From NCBI RefSeq assembly GCF_900177515.1, contig NZ_FXAK01000009.1, forward strand, positions 62,001-126,000: 64,000 nucleotides of DNA, given 5' to 3'. Position numbers and translations under genes: made by a program. Of this stretch, positions 17,312 through 24,859 are shown piece by piece. Each line of letters opens with the position of its first letter. Position 1 is the stretch's first letter. Source of the stretch: Azospirillum oryzae (GTDB lineage Bacteria; Pseudomonadota; Alphaproteobacteria; Azospirillales; Azospirillaceae). The notes beneath the pieces were generated by a model. The model was given only the letters and a program-made list of their open reading frames with translations, ran no database searches and had not been told where the DNA came from.

Positions 17312-17427
17312 CCCTGTCCGCCACCCTGTCGTCCAAACCCAGGGTGGTAGTCTGCCAGATCAGGGGTGGCTGGTTATTGGACGCCGATCACCCCTGAAAC
17401 TGGCCCAGTGTTGCAGGCCGATGCACA

Positions 17428-17561
17428 CCCAGTTTGAGGCAAATCACTATTTGTCTATGTCAGTGGATACAATCCTGCCGAAGTTTCGGGGCTGCAGACT
17501 TACGTGCTCTGGACTATAAGTGTCCTGATTCGGGGTGCAGCCTATCAGAGGATGAGAACAA
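17428..17561. other. Short stretch between IS21 and the aph remnant
   Basis: About 130 bp of lower-GC sequence with no gene. It presumably holds the expression signals, now of uncertain use, for the truncated phosphotransferase that follows; no clear -35/-10 pair could be chosen. Confidence 0.35.
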
Positions 17562-17953
17562 TTGGACTGGACGCATGCACTACTAGACCGCAGGCGCTTC
17601 GACTGGGTCTCCGTCAGGTCTGGTGAATCGGGCGATCTTGTCTATCAACGGGGCGATGGGCGCGCGTTTGCGAAGATCGCGCCAGCTGCGTGGTCCGCGG
17701 AACTGGCCGGTGAACGTGACCGGCTCGCCTGGCTCCATGGCCAATGCGTAGCCTGCCCGGAAGTCGTCGACTGGCGTGACGGTGAGGAAGGGGCTTGTTT
17801 GGTGATGACCGCGATCCCCGGCGTGCCGGCAGTCGATCTGTCGGGATTCGATTTGCTCAAAGCTTGGCCCTCAATGGCGCGGCAGCTGGGGATCCTTCAT
17901 GGACTACCGGCCGACCGATGCCCGTTTGATCGGAGTCTCTCGATTATGTTTGA
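17562..17953 (+). pseudogene. Aminoglycoside 3''-phosphotransferase (StrA-like), truncated
   Basis: The translated product closely resembles the N-terminal half of APH(3'') streptomycin phosphotransferases. VRSGESGDLVYQRGDGRAFAKIAP contains the ATP-binding lysine, followed by ELAGERDRLAWLHGQCVACPEVVDWRDGEEGACLVMTAIPGVPAVDLSG and KAWPSMARQLGILHGL. After SLSIMFE (about residue 130) similarity ends exactly where the IS5 copy begins. The catalytic HGD loop and C-terminal lobe are gone, so it cannot confer resistance. The likely start is TTG at 17562 after an AGAGGATGAGA purine stretch. The full family length is about 267 residues. Confidence 0.85.
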
Positions 17954-18964
17954 GAGCTTGTTCGTGACGGGCTCGTCCTGACCGGTGCTGCGCGGGATGC
18001 TACTTTAAGATGAACAGGGGTGTTGCGCCGGGTGGCCCATCTGGTAGGGCTGTGAGCGTCGTCAACAGCCTTGGGTCAGCAGTCTATGGGCAGCGCCGTT
18101 CGTCCCGCAAGCACCATGCCCGCTTCCTGGGACGCGTTCTCGAATGTCGATGCCTTTGTGGATGAGGTGCTGACGGAGTTAACAACCATGGCGGCGGAGA
18201 GGACGCGGACAACGCGATCCGGCTCGAAGCCAGCACTCACCGGCACTACCCTGCGCAAGGCGATCATGGCGGTGTGGTGCGTGTGCTTCTGCGGCATGCA
18301 ATGGCGCCATCGGTCAGCTCTCCGGCATCCCGTTCGGCACGCTGTACACTCTGTTTGCCCGCTGGACCCGGCTCGGGTTGTGGCGCCGCCTTCTCGACCG
18401 GCTGCGCCGCACTTGGCGGCTGGCCTGCGGCGATACGGCCGAGCCGAGCACAGTGGTGATCGACAGCCGCACCTGCCCTTCGGCCCCGAGCTGCTTCGCG
18501 CGGGGCGTGGACGGCGGCAAGAAGATCCGCGGCGTGAAGGTCCATATTGCCGTCGAGAAGTACGGCATTCCGCTGGCGATTGATGCAGCGCCGGCCAACG
18601 TGCACGACACCAAGGGCATCGTCCCGGTCCTGCGGGAGATCGCCGGCCGCGGTTTCCATGGCCCGGCCATTGGTGACCTGGGCTATCGCGGCCAGCGCTT
18701 GGCCAAAGCCGGGGAGGCGCTTGGCATCACCATTCAGCCGATCGCCAGAGGGCGCGACGGCGTGTTCATTCCCACCGAAATCGCCTGGGTCGTGGAGCGC
18801 TCCTTTGGATGGCTGAGCCGCTATCGACGATTGAACACCATTGTTGAGCGGACGAAGGAGCACCTCGTCGCTTTCATCGAGATCGCCTTCATCTCGATCC
18901 TCTCACGTCGCCTGAAGCGGCTCGTCACCCAGGCAGCCCCCGCATGACATCCACAAACAGCCAC
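17954..18964 (+). mobile_element. IS5-family insertion sequence, defective second copy
   Basis: This copy is 1,011 bp, exactly two bases shorter than the copy at 511-1523, the difference being a 2-bp deletion in the transposase gene. The left end begins GAGCTTGTTCGTGACG. The right end is diverged but aligns with the other copy up to ACAAACAGCCAC. Flanking trinucleotides differ (TGA left, TCA right) and the flanking genes are unrelated (aph left, IS6 right), so a deletion or recombination has happened next to it. Confidence 0.7.
18086..18947 (+). pseudogene. IS5-family transposase, frameshifted
   Basis: The first 73 residues run from MGSAVRPASTMPASWDAF to CVCFCGMQWR. Two bases present in the intact copy (ATGGCGCACCATCGG versus ATGGCGCCATCGG) are then missing near 18306, and translation shifts frame. 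The rest (LSGIPFGTLYTLFARWTRLG onward to the C-terminus) continues in the next frame and is otherwise complete. The product is inactive unless frameshifting rescues it; a 2-base loss at a non-slippery site makes programmed frameshifting unlikely. Confidence 0.88.
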
Positions 18965-19196
18965 TCAGACCGTTGAGTGCCTTGGACAGGAAGCGCTTGG
19001 TGGCGGCGGTGTTCCACACGGGAGAGAGGTGGAAGTCGATGGTGTTGCCATGCTTGTCGACAGCCCGGTACAGGTAGGTCCACTTGCCGCCCACTTTCAC
19101 GTAGGTCTCGTCGACCCGCCAGCTGGTCGACCGTGGGTAGCGCCACTGCCAGCGTAGCCGCTTCTCGATCTCCGGCCACTGGATGAACCTCGGCAA
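18965..19196 (-). pseudogene. IS6-family transposase, internal fragment
   Basis: On the minus strand the frame reads EIEKRLRWQWRYPRSTSWRVDETYVKVGGKWTYLYRAVDKHGNTIDFHLSP and TAATKRFLSKALNGL, which is the central catalytic part of IS6 transposases, including the first Asp in WRVDETY. The N-terminal DNA-binding part and everything after ALNGL are missing. The C-terminal break coincides with the right end of the IS5 copy. Confidence 0.82.
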
Positions 19197-19440
19197 CGGA
19201 TTTCACGGTTGGGTGCTACGCCGCGTAGCGACGTCCAGTGCATCGGCCGTAGCTCCCGTTGCGACGGCCGGTGCGACGACGTTGCACTGGGCGTGGCGAC
19301 GGCGTTGCGACGTCCGTTGCTCGCTTTAGTGCTCCCAGGGTGCGACTGGTGCTGTGCGTTGCTCCCGTTGATTCGACTGGTGCGACGGCTGGTGCGACGG
19401 CGTTGCACGGCTGGTGCGACGGCGGTGTTCTGCCTGCCAC
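19197..19440. repeat. Degenerate GC-rich short repeat, TGGTGCGACGGC type
   Basis: This stretch of about 240 bp is built from variants of a 10-12 bp unit. TGGTGCGACGGC occurs exactly at 19378-19389, 19390-19401 and 19412-19423, and related units such as GTTGCGACGGC, GGTGCGACGAC and GTTGCGACGTC occur from 19255 onward. Units vary in length and spacing, so it is not a CRISPR array. No protein reading is convincing. Confidence 0.6.
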
Positions 19441-20931
19441 ATGGTCCGCCCATGACGCCCTCCTGCGTCTGGGTGGCGGCCATTCATCCGCTCTCAGCGG
19501 AGCCTTGGTGGCGGATCACCACCACCCCTGCGCGTGGTTTCTGGCCAGTCGGGTGGCCTGAAAATTCGCGGCGCGACGCCTTCGGCGCCGCGCGATCTTG
19601 ATCACTTTTCTTAGCTGCTCAGTGTGACCAGGACGTCGGCCAGGCTGTCGGCTAGATCAGGGCCTCAACGACTGATGGTTCAAAGCGGACGCGCCACAGA
19701 ATGGTCGTTTCTCACGGATATTCAGGGGCTTGACGCGGGTCTGCCTTTGATCTGCAGGGCAGCAGCGAACAGCAGGGCGCGGTCAAACCAGCAGCTACAG
19801 GGGTGCAAACGCCTGCGTTGACACACTCGCGGAATCCAGAAGGCCAGCGGACACGACGCAGCAGTGGGGCATCGATACAGGTCAGCGTCGCAGGCTTGGC
19901 TGATGGCTGCGCCTCGCGGCATCAATCGCGACCTTGGGTTGTCAGTTGGACGTTCGGCAGCGGCTCGGCCATGGAGTGTCGCCCTGGTAGGGAGAGGGTG
20001 AAAATTTCGATCACACCTTTGCATTGAGATGCACGGGATTTCCGGAAGAAAGTCGGCTACTTTCGTTTTGCGTCAATGTGTTGGTCCATATTTCGGCCCG
20101 GTTTTAGCCGTTTTGGCCCCTTTCCCACGCCCCTATCTCCCGGGCATGATCCGCCCAAGGCATTCCGGCCGCTTCAAATGGTGGCGATGAGCACGGGAGG
20201 TGCCGTCAACTTGTCGGTTGGCTGGTTGCCAGGACCGGTTCCACCTTCGCGCGACCACCGCCCTTCTGCCGATTATCGAGAGGCTCGTACCCGGACGACT
20301 CCAGGTTTGGACCGTCGGCGCGCCGCTGACCGCGTAATCAGCAGACTGCTGCCGTCCGCTGTGTGTTCACTCTGCCCGGATCGACAAGCTGACGGTGCCT
20401 TGAGCGGTGCCAAGGACGCGGCGAACCGCTCTGAACGGCTCATGCAGACCCTGGCTGAACTCTGCGGCACCGCTCAGCAGGTCCTCTATGTTCTGGCTGC
20501 CCGCGAGGTCGCCTGTGCTGCCGGTCGCTTGGCGGAACCTGAAGAGATCCTCCAGGTGCTCGTTCGTCGCCGATGCCCGACCACGAGGCCGAGGATTGGG
20601 GTGTTCCGGGCGTGTGAGAATGACCAGACCAGTGTCCTGTGCCAGTCCGCGCACCGCGTATTTCCCGAAGACCCGTCTGCAAGCGGTGCCCTGACCGCAA
20701 GGGCAGCGCGGCATAGAGCGGCGCTGCGCTGACATCAACGGGGTGAGCAACGCGAGTTATGCGAAAAGCGCATGCGGCCCCGCTTACGCTCCTCCGCAGC
20801 CCTTGATGACGTGCAACACTCGCCTCGCTTTCCGGACCAAACCGGTGGCGCGGTTCGCCACCACCGAATTTTCACGGCCAAGGAGCCGTCGATGACGACG
20901 AACGACAACGACTGTGGGGAAAGTCAGACGG
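19441..20931. other. About 1.5 kb without a recognisable gene
   Basis: Several frames are open on both strands (for example 20076-20732 plus and 20367-20750 minus), but none resembles a known protein and they overlap one another. A strong hairpin lies at 19567-19592. The part from about 20030 to 20130 is relatively AT-rich with T-runs. The region may hold decayed coding DNA, but I cannot assign it. Confidence 0.45.
19567..19592. terminator. GC-rich hairpin, possible terminator
   Basis: CGCGGCGC (19567-19574) pairs with GCGCCGCG (19585-19592) around a 10-nt loop. A T-rich run (CACTTTTCTT) follows about 12 bp later on the plus strand, so termination is possible but the spacing is loose. Confidence 0.3.
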
Positions 20932-21171
20932 ATGATTGACATCCAGGCTGTCGCCAACACACTGAAGCTGGATGGCTGCAACACGCCCGAGGCGGAAGGC
21001 ATGACCAAGATGCTGGGTAAACTGACCGGCGATCTCGCCACCAAGGCGGACCTGGATAGCGCCATGCGCGACTTCCTCCGTGAGATGAAGCTCTGGATCG
21101 GCGGCGCCCTGATCGTCACCGTTGCTGCGGTCGGCGTCATCGTCGCTCTAGCCGTCAAACTCTCGAGTTGA
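20932..21171 (+). CDS. Small membrane-anchored coiled-coil protein, unknown function
   Basis: The ATG at 20932 gives 79 residues: a soluble helical part (IDIQAVANTLKLDGCNTPEAEGMTKMLGKLTGDLATKADLDSAMRDFLREM) followed by one membrane helix (WIGGALIVTVAAVGVIVALAV, near the C-terminus). KADLD...LREMK with a terminal anchor is the layout of DUF1640-like small proteins common in alphaproteobacteria and phage-like regions. An in-frame GTG at 20914 would add six residues; a GGGGA site favours the ATG. No neighbour suggests a job. Confidence 0.6.
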   Translation: MIDIQAVANTLKLDGCNTPEAEGMTKMLGKLTGDLATKADLDSAMRDFLREMKLWIGGALIVTVAAVGVIVALAVKLSS

Positions 21172-21421
21172 CCGGACCTTCCTGGAAAATCTTGGGCGAT
21201 GGCGGCGAGGTTGATGGCGGGCCGGTCGTAGGGGGGCGATACGGCGAAAGTCCTGCCATGGCCATGTCCCCGGCAGGTGGTGTCTGAAGCGTGAGGCTGG
21301 CCTGCCAGAGCGTTCCTTTATAGCTGGCGCAGGCGGGACAGCCATTCGGGAGCGGGCGGTCACCGTATTCTTCAACTAAGTTGAGGCTGCTTGACGACCA
21401 TCAACCGTGACGGAGATCACG
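21172..21421. other. Spacer before the IS256 remnant
   Basis: I see no gene in this 250-bp stretch. It may include the left end of the decayed IS256 element, but no matching inverted repeat could be found by eye. Confidence 0.35.
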
Positions 21422-21905
21422 ATGACCGAGGACAGGATCGTTCGTCAGGATCTGATTGGGAAGAGTGCCGACGCCGACGTCTTGCACGAGATGGTTGGCT
21501 TCGCCGCCCAGCGCTTGATGGAACCGGAGGTCGAGGCGTTACCGGCGCCGGCGATGGCGAACGCTCGGATGAGCGACTGATCAAGCGCCCTGGATAGCGG
21601 GAGGGCCCTTGGGAGACGCGGGCTGGTGCGATCGACGTGCGCGTCCCCAAACTGTGGCGCGGCTCCTACGTCACGGCCTTCCTGAAGCCGCGGCGAACGG
21701 CGGAGAGCGACACAGCACAAACCCGCTGGAGCGCCTGAACGGCGAGATCAAGCGGCGCACCAACGTTGTTGGCATCGTCCTTGGGGAACGCGTCGTCATG
21801 CACCTCGTGGACGCCCTGTTGCTGGAACAGCACGATGGATCAACGGTGTGCCGGCGTCACATGACCATGGCAAGGCTGAGCGAGCTGTGCCACCCTTCAG
21901 CCACT
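21422..21905 (+). pseudogene. IS256-family transposase, internally deleted remnant
   Basis: Three pieces of one IS256 transposase lie in order. The N-terminus (21422-21580) reads MTEDRIVRQDLIGKSADADV and MVGFAAQRLMEPEVEAL. A short piece (about 21632-21735) reads AIDVRVPKLWRGSYVTAFLKPRRTAE. The C-terminus (about 21712-21900) reads STNPLERLNGEIKRRTNVVGIVLGE and LLEQHD. The catalytic core of over 200 residues between AFLKPRRTAE and STNPLERLN is gone, and frames differ between pieces. The element is dead. Confidence 0.8.
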
Positions 21906-22140
21906 GGCCCTCCGCCTCCATCCCGCCGTTTCGATCAAGCGGCGCGAAAGCTGCCGGTCCCCCTGCAAGGCCTCCGCCTTGGCTGCCGCTCAGGAGTTCG
22001 AGCCCGCGGAACCGCCAGGAGATTCGATCCGGACAGGGGTTCCGGTGGGGTGAAGCGGCAGAGCGCTGTAGACAACGGAGTGAAGCCGCGAACCCAAGGG
22101 TTCCCCCGCTGCGACGGACAGGATGGATGAGGAGGTATCG

Positions 22141-22365
22141 ATGAGTGTGACGTTGCGGTTCCGTGAGGAAGGAGCGGCCTTCGAGCGTGCCAAGCTGGTT
22201 GCGGATGCATTGGGCCTGTCGATGGACGCTTACCTGCTCGCCTGCGTCGCCGAAGGGCACAAGGTTCTGCGGGCACGTTGCCCGGCGGCACGGCCTGAGC
22301 TGGAAGAGCCGGCCTTCATCCGCCGCGGTCATCCACCCACCCTGCCGGGGACGGCGATGGAGTAG
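22141..22365 (+). CDS. Small hypothetical protein next to the recombinase
   Basis: The 74-residue product starts MSVTLRFREEGAAFERAKLVADALGLSMDAYLLACV and has no family I recognise. An unusually good ribosome-binding site, GAGGAGGT, ends four bases before the ATG at 22141. GC3 is high, which supports real coding. The N-terminal strand followed by helices is compatible with a small ribbon-helix-helix-type DNA-binding or mobilisation protein, but that is weak. Confidence 0.5.
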   Translation: MSVTLRFREEGAAFERAKLVADALGLSMDAYLLACVAEGHKVLRARCPAARPELEEPAFIRRGHPPTLPGTAME

Positions 22366-22571
22366 GCGGGCGGCTGGATCTGGGAGACAACTCCGGCCTT
22401 CCGAGGCGAGGGGGCGGGCCAAGCGGAGGGCGCGAGCTTCTGGACACAGGGGAAGCGAGCTGGGCACTCCGGAGCACCCGGACAACCCGCGTCTGCGCGC
22501 GATGGCCTCGGCCATGGGCAGCCAGGGCTATCTGTACGTGGGCGCCTACGAGGTGGTGTGACGCCGAGACA
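22366..22571. other. Coding-like tail without a start
   Basis: The last 100 bases before the stop at 22559-22561 read in one frame as ELGTPEHPDNPRLRAMASAM followed by GSQGYLYVGAYEVV, with the codon bias of real genes. Upstream the frame loses this character and no start with a ribosome site is seen. It may be the C-terminus of a gene destroyed by rearrangement. Confidence 0.35.
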
Positions 22572-22597
22572 GGCCCCGCTCGGTCCTGAGCGGGGCC
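22572..22597. terminator. Strong intergenic hairpin
   Basis: GGCCCCGCTC and GAGCGGGGCC form a perfect 10-bp stem with loop GGTCCT, 22 bp beyond the recombinase stop. There is no T-run on either side, so it would be a stem-type or Rho-assisted terminator or an mRNA-stabilising structure. Confidence 0.5.
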
Positions 22598-22619
22598 CTG
22601 TCCCTACCGTTGTGCGTCG

Positions 22620-23774
22620 TCAGTCCGCGTCGGTCTTGCGGCGGAACAGACGCTGGGTCGGGTTGTCGCGCCAGCGGTCGGCGTGGCGGATGTACTTGAG
22701 CGCAACGTCGCTGCTCTGGTGCCCGGTCTGCTCCATGATTTTTTTGAGCGACGCCTCCTCCTCGGCGGCGGCGGTGGCGAAGCCGCTGCGCAGCGAGTGG
22801 GCGGAGAAGCGGCTGCCCAGGCGCTGCGCCATTTCGGGCCCCTGGGTCCAGCGGATCAGATCGGCGTCGGTCTCGCCGATGGCTTGGCTGGTCTCGCGCA
22901 CCACCCGGTCTACGCTGCGGTCGGAGAGCCGGCCGCCGAACGCCCCGCCCTTGTTGATCGACACGAACAGCGGCGCGTCGGCGTCCTCCATGCTGTAGAC
23001 GGCGCGCCAGCGGCGCAGCGCCTCCACCGGGCACACCGCCGGGTCGTCGGCGGCCCAGAGCGCCGCGGTGCGGCCGCGCTTGGTCTTGCCGCCGCGGATC
23101 GTCACCTCGAGCCCCCGCCCCGGCACCATCACCACATCGCCGACGTCCAGCCCGACCAACTCGCTGCGCCGGGTGGCGGCGCCGAAGCCGAGGAGAAGCA
23201 GCAGGGCGTTGCGCCGTCCGGCGGCGCTGTCGGGCTGGGCGGCGACGAGCCGGCTGAGCAGATCCGGCAGGATGGGAGCGGCCTGTTTGACCTTGCGCCG
23301 GGCCTGCAGGGCGGCGACACCGGCGAGCTGGTCGGCGATCAGGGGGTGCTTGGCGTCGAGCGAGCGGCCGGCGAGGCGGTGGGCGAGCAGGATGGCCGAG
23401 AGGTGGACCTTGAGGGTGGGCAGGGCGCGGGTTTCGGAGGCTTTGGCGAGGTACATGCCGACGACCCGCGGGTCGGCGCCGAGCGGCGCGAAGCCGAGGC
23501 TGACGGCCCAAGCCTGGTAGGCAACCCAGGCGGCGCGGTAGGCACGTTCGGTGTTGCGGCTGTAGCGGGCGGCGACGGTGCGGGCGGCGGCCTTGGCGAG
23601 GCGGGTGATCTCGACGATCTGCTCGGACGTATGCGCGCCGGGCAGGAGGAGGTCGTCGAGGATCTTGGAGGTGATCACCACGCCGGTGTCGTCGGGGGCG
23701 GCGGTCACGGCGACGGAGCGGACGAGCTCGGCCGCACGGTCGGCGACGGGATCGGCGGGTGGACTGGGCGGCAT
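22620..23774 (-). CDS. Tyrosine recombinase / site-specific integrase
   Basis: The 384-residue protein has an N-terminal SAM-like core-binding domain (about residues 60-165, TVAARYSRNTERAYRAAWVAYQAWAVSLG) and a C-terminal catalytic domain. Conserved residues are Arg in AATRRSELVGLDVGDV, Lys in IRGGKTKRGR, the HxxR box in FSAHSLRSGFATAA, His in MEQTGHQSSDVALKYIRH and the nucleophilic Tyr in the same stretch. All catalytic residues are present. The ATG at 23774 follows AAAGGAG; the frame is open further upstream but loses coding character. No tRNA or attachment site is visible beside it. It may be a mobile-element integrase or plasmid-dimer resolution enzyme. Confidence 0.87.
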   Translation of the reverse strand: MPPSPPADPVADRAAELVRSVAVTAAPDDTGVVITSKILDDLLLPGAHTSEQIVEITRLAKAAARTVAARYSRNTERAYRAAWVAYQAWAVSLGFAPLGADPRVVGMYLAKASETRALPTLKVHLSAILLAHRLAGRSLDAKHPLIADQLAGVAALQARRKVKQAAPILPDLLSRLVAAQPDSAAGRRNALLLLLGFGAATRRSELVGLDVGDVVMVPGRGLEVTIRGGKTKRGRTAALWAADDPAVCPVEALRRWRAVYSMEDADAPLFVSINKGGAFGGRLSDRSVDRVVRETSQAIGETDADLIRWTQGPEMAQRLGSRFSAHSLRSGFATAAAEEEASLKKIMEQTGHQSSDVALKYIRHADRWRDNPTQRLFRRKTDAD

Positions 23775-24009
23775 TGGTCGGCTTCTCCTTTCGGGAGAGG
23801 ATACGATCATGCTTGCTCTTTTTTCAAGACCGACAACCTTGGATGTTGCCCGCGGCTTGCGAGCCCCCCATTCGATGCCCGAAAGCGTACGATGGCGAAC
23901 TCCGCTTTCTGATTTCAGATTCGGTCCTCGAATTCGCCCGGCTGGTGCGCTCCAGCATCGGCTGAGCAATCGCCGCACCCTTCCCGTCCGGTGACCCCGT
24001 CGGCCCGCT

Positions 24010-24783
24010 CTATTGAGGCGCGGGACCATCGAACGGGTAACGCAGGGTCTCGCGCGCGTAAGCCTCGACATACGCCATCAGCCGGTCCGAGGCCGCGGCC
24101 GCTTCCTCCGCGTCGCCGCGGTGGATCGCCAGCATCAGGTCGGCATGGGTCTTGGCCCCATCTTCCAGGCTGCCGATATGGGCGTGGCAATTCTGGAACC
24201 AGAATCGGCGGGATAGCGACCGCAACGGCCGAATGGTCTGGGTCGCCACCGGGTTGCGGGCGCTCTGGTCCAGCAGTTGGTTCACCTCCTGGTCGAGATG
24301 CATGAAACGCATGCCGTCGCCGTTGCGGGCCGCCTCCAGCATCTCACCGGCGATGGCGCGGCATCGCTCCCGTTCTGCCGGAAGCGCATAACGGGCAGCG
24401 CGCCGGGCGATCAGGCGCTCCAACTCGCGCCGCACGTCCAGCACGTAGAGCTGAAGCTTCACGTCCACTTCGGTGACCATGATCCCGCGTGACGGGACGA
24501 TGGTCACCATGCCGTCCATCTCCAGCCGCTTCAGCGCCTCGCGCACTGGGGTGCGGCCGATCCCGAGCTGGGTGCTGATCTGCTTCTCAGACACGAAGCT
24601 ACGCGGCGGCAGCGTGCCCGACACGATCAGTTCCTCAATGGCGGCATAAGCCTGATCGGCCATCGACCCGGCTTCGATCTGGGCTCCCGCCTGCTGCCCC
24701 ATCTGCTGACTGGCCGGCCCTGTCACCCTGTCGCCCCCGTCTCCTGCCGCCGGTTCGAGCCCGGTCCGATCCAACACTCGCAT
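24010..24783 (-). CDS. GntR-family regulator, FadR/FCD subfamily
   Basis: The 257-residue regulator has an N-terminal winged helix at about residues 40-105 (DQAYAAIEELIVSGTLPPRSFVSEKQISTQLGIGRTPVREALKRLEMDGMVTIVPSRGIMV). An FCD effector domain follows (VLDVRRELERLIARRAARYA, FMHLDQEVNQLLDQSARN, HIGSLEDGAKTHADLMLAIHRGDAEEAA) whose Asp and His residues usually bind a metal and an organic acid. It is the last gene of the leftward operon and probably a repressor of it, responding to a pathway acid. A palindrome in the divergent promoter region near 29.1 kb is a candidate target. Confidence 0.9.
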   Translation of the reverse strand: MRVLDRTGLEPAAGDGGDRVTGPASQQMGQQAGAQIEAGSMADQAYAAIEELIVSGTLPPRSFVSEKQISTQLGIGRTPVREALKRLEMDGMVTIVPSRGIMVTEVDVKLQLYVLDVRRELERLIARRAARYALPAERERCRAIAGEMLEAARNGDGMRFMHLDQEVNQLLDQSARNPVATQTIRPLRSLSRRFWFQNCHAHIGSLEDGAKTHADLMLAIHRGDAEEAAAASDRLMAYVEAYARETLRYPFDGPAPQ

Positions 24784-24859
24784 GCGTTTCCCATCCTGGC
24801 TTTAGCGCGCCGGGACCAGGGACGCAAGCGGGCGGAGGCGCCCGATACCGATCCGCTGG

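Larger units (their letters stand above)
14875..17427 (-). mobile_element. IS21-family insertion sequence
   Basis: The element is about 2.55 kb with istA and istB on the minus strand. The left end begins TGTGTCAACCGGC and carries two copies of TT(C/G)CAATTTCCAGCC (14888-14902 and 14912-14926). The right end, read outward on the minus strand, begins TGTGCATCGGCCTGCAA, echoing GCATCGGCTTGCAA of the left end, and has CCAATAACCAGCC further in (17368-17380 region). Multiple terminal repeats are typical of IS21. An inverted repeat (TCAGGGGTG/CACCCCTGA, 17360-17397) lies near the right end. Exact ends are inferred. Confidence 0.65.

Noticed and set aside
18086..18947. Programmed frameshift as the reason for two IS5 reading frames
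   Set aside because: The sister copy reads through in one frame and the difference is a simple 2-bp deletion at a non-slippery site.
19197..19440. Possible CRISPR array
   Set aside because: Units are 10-12 bp, degenerate and without unique spacers of even length; no cas genes are present.
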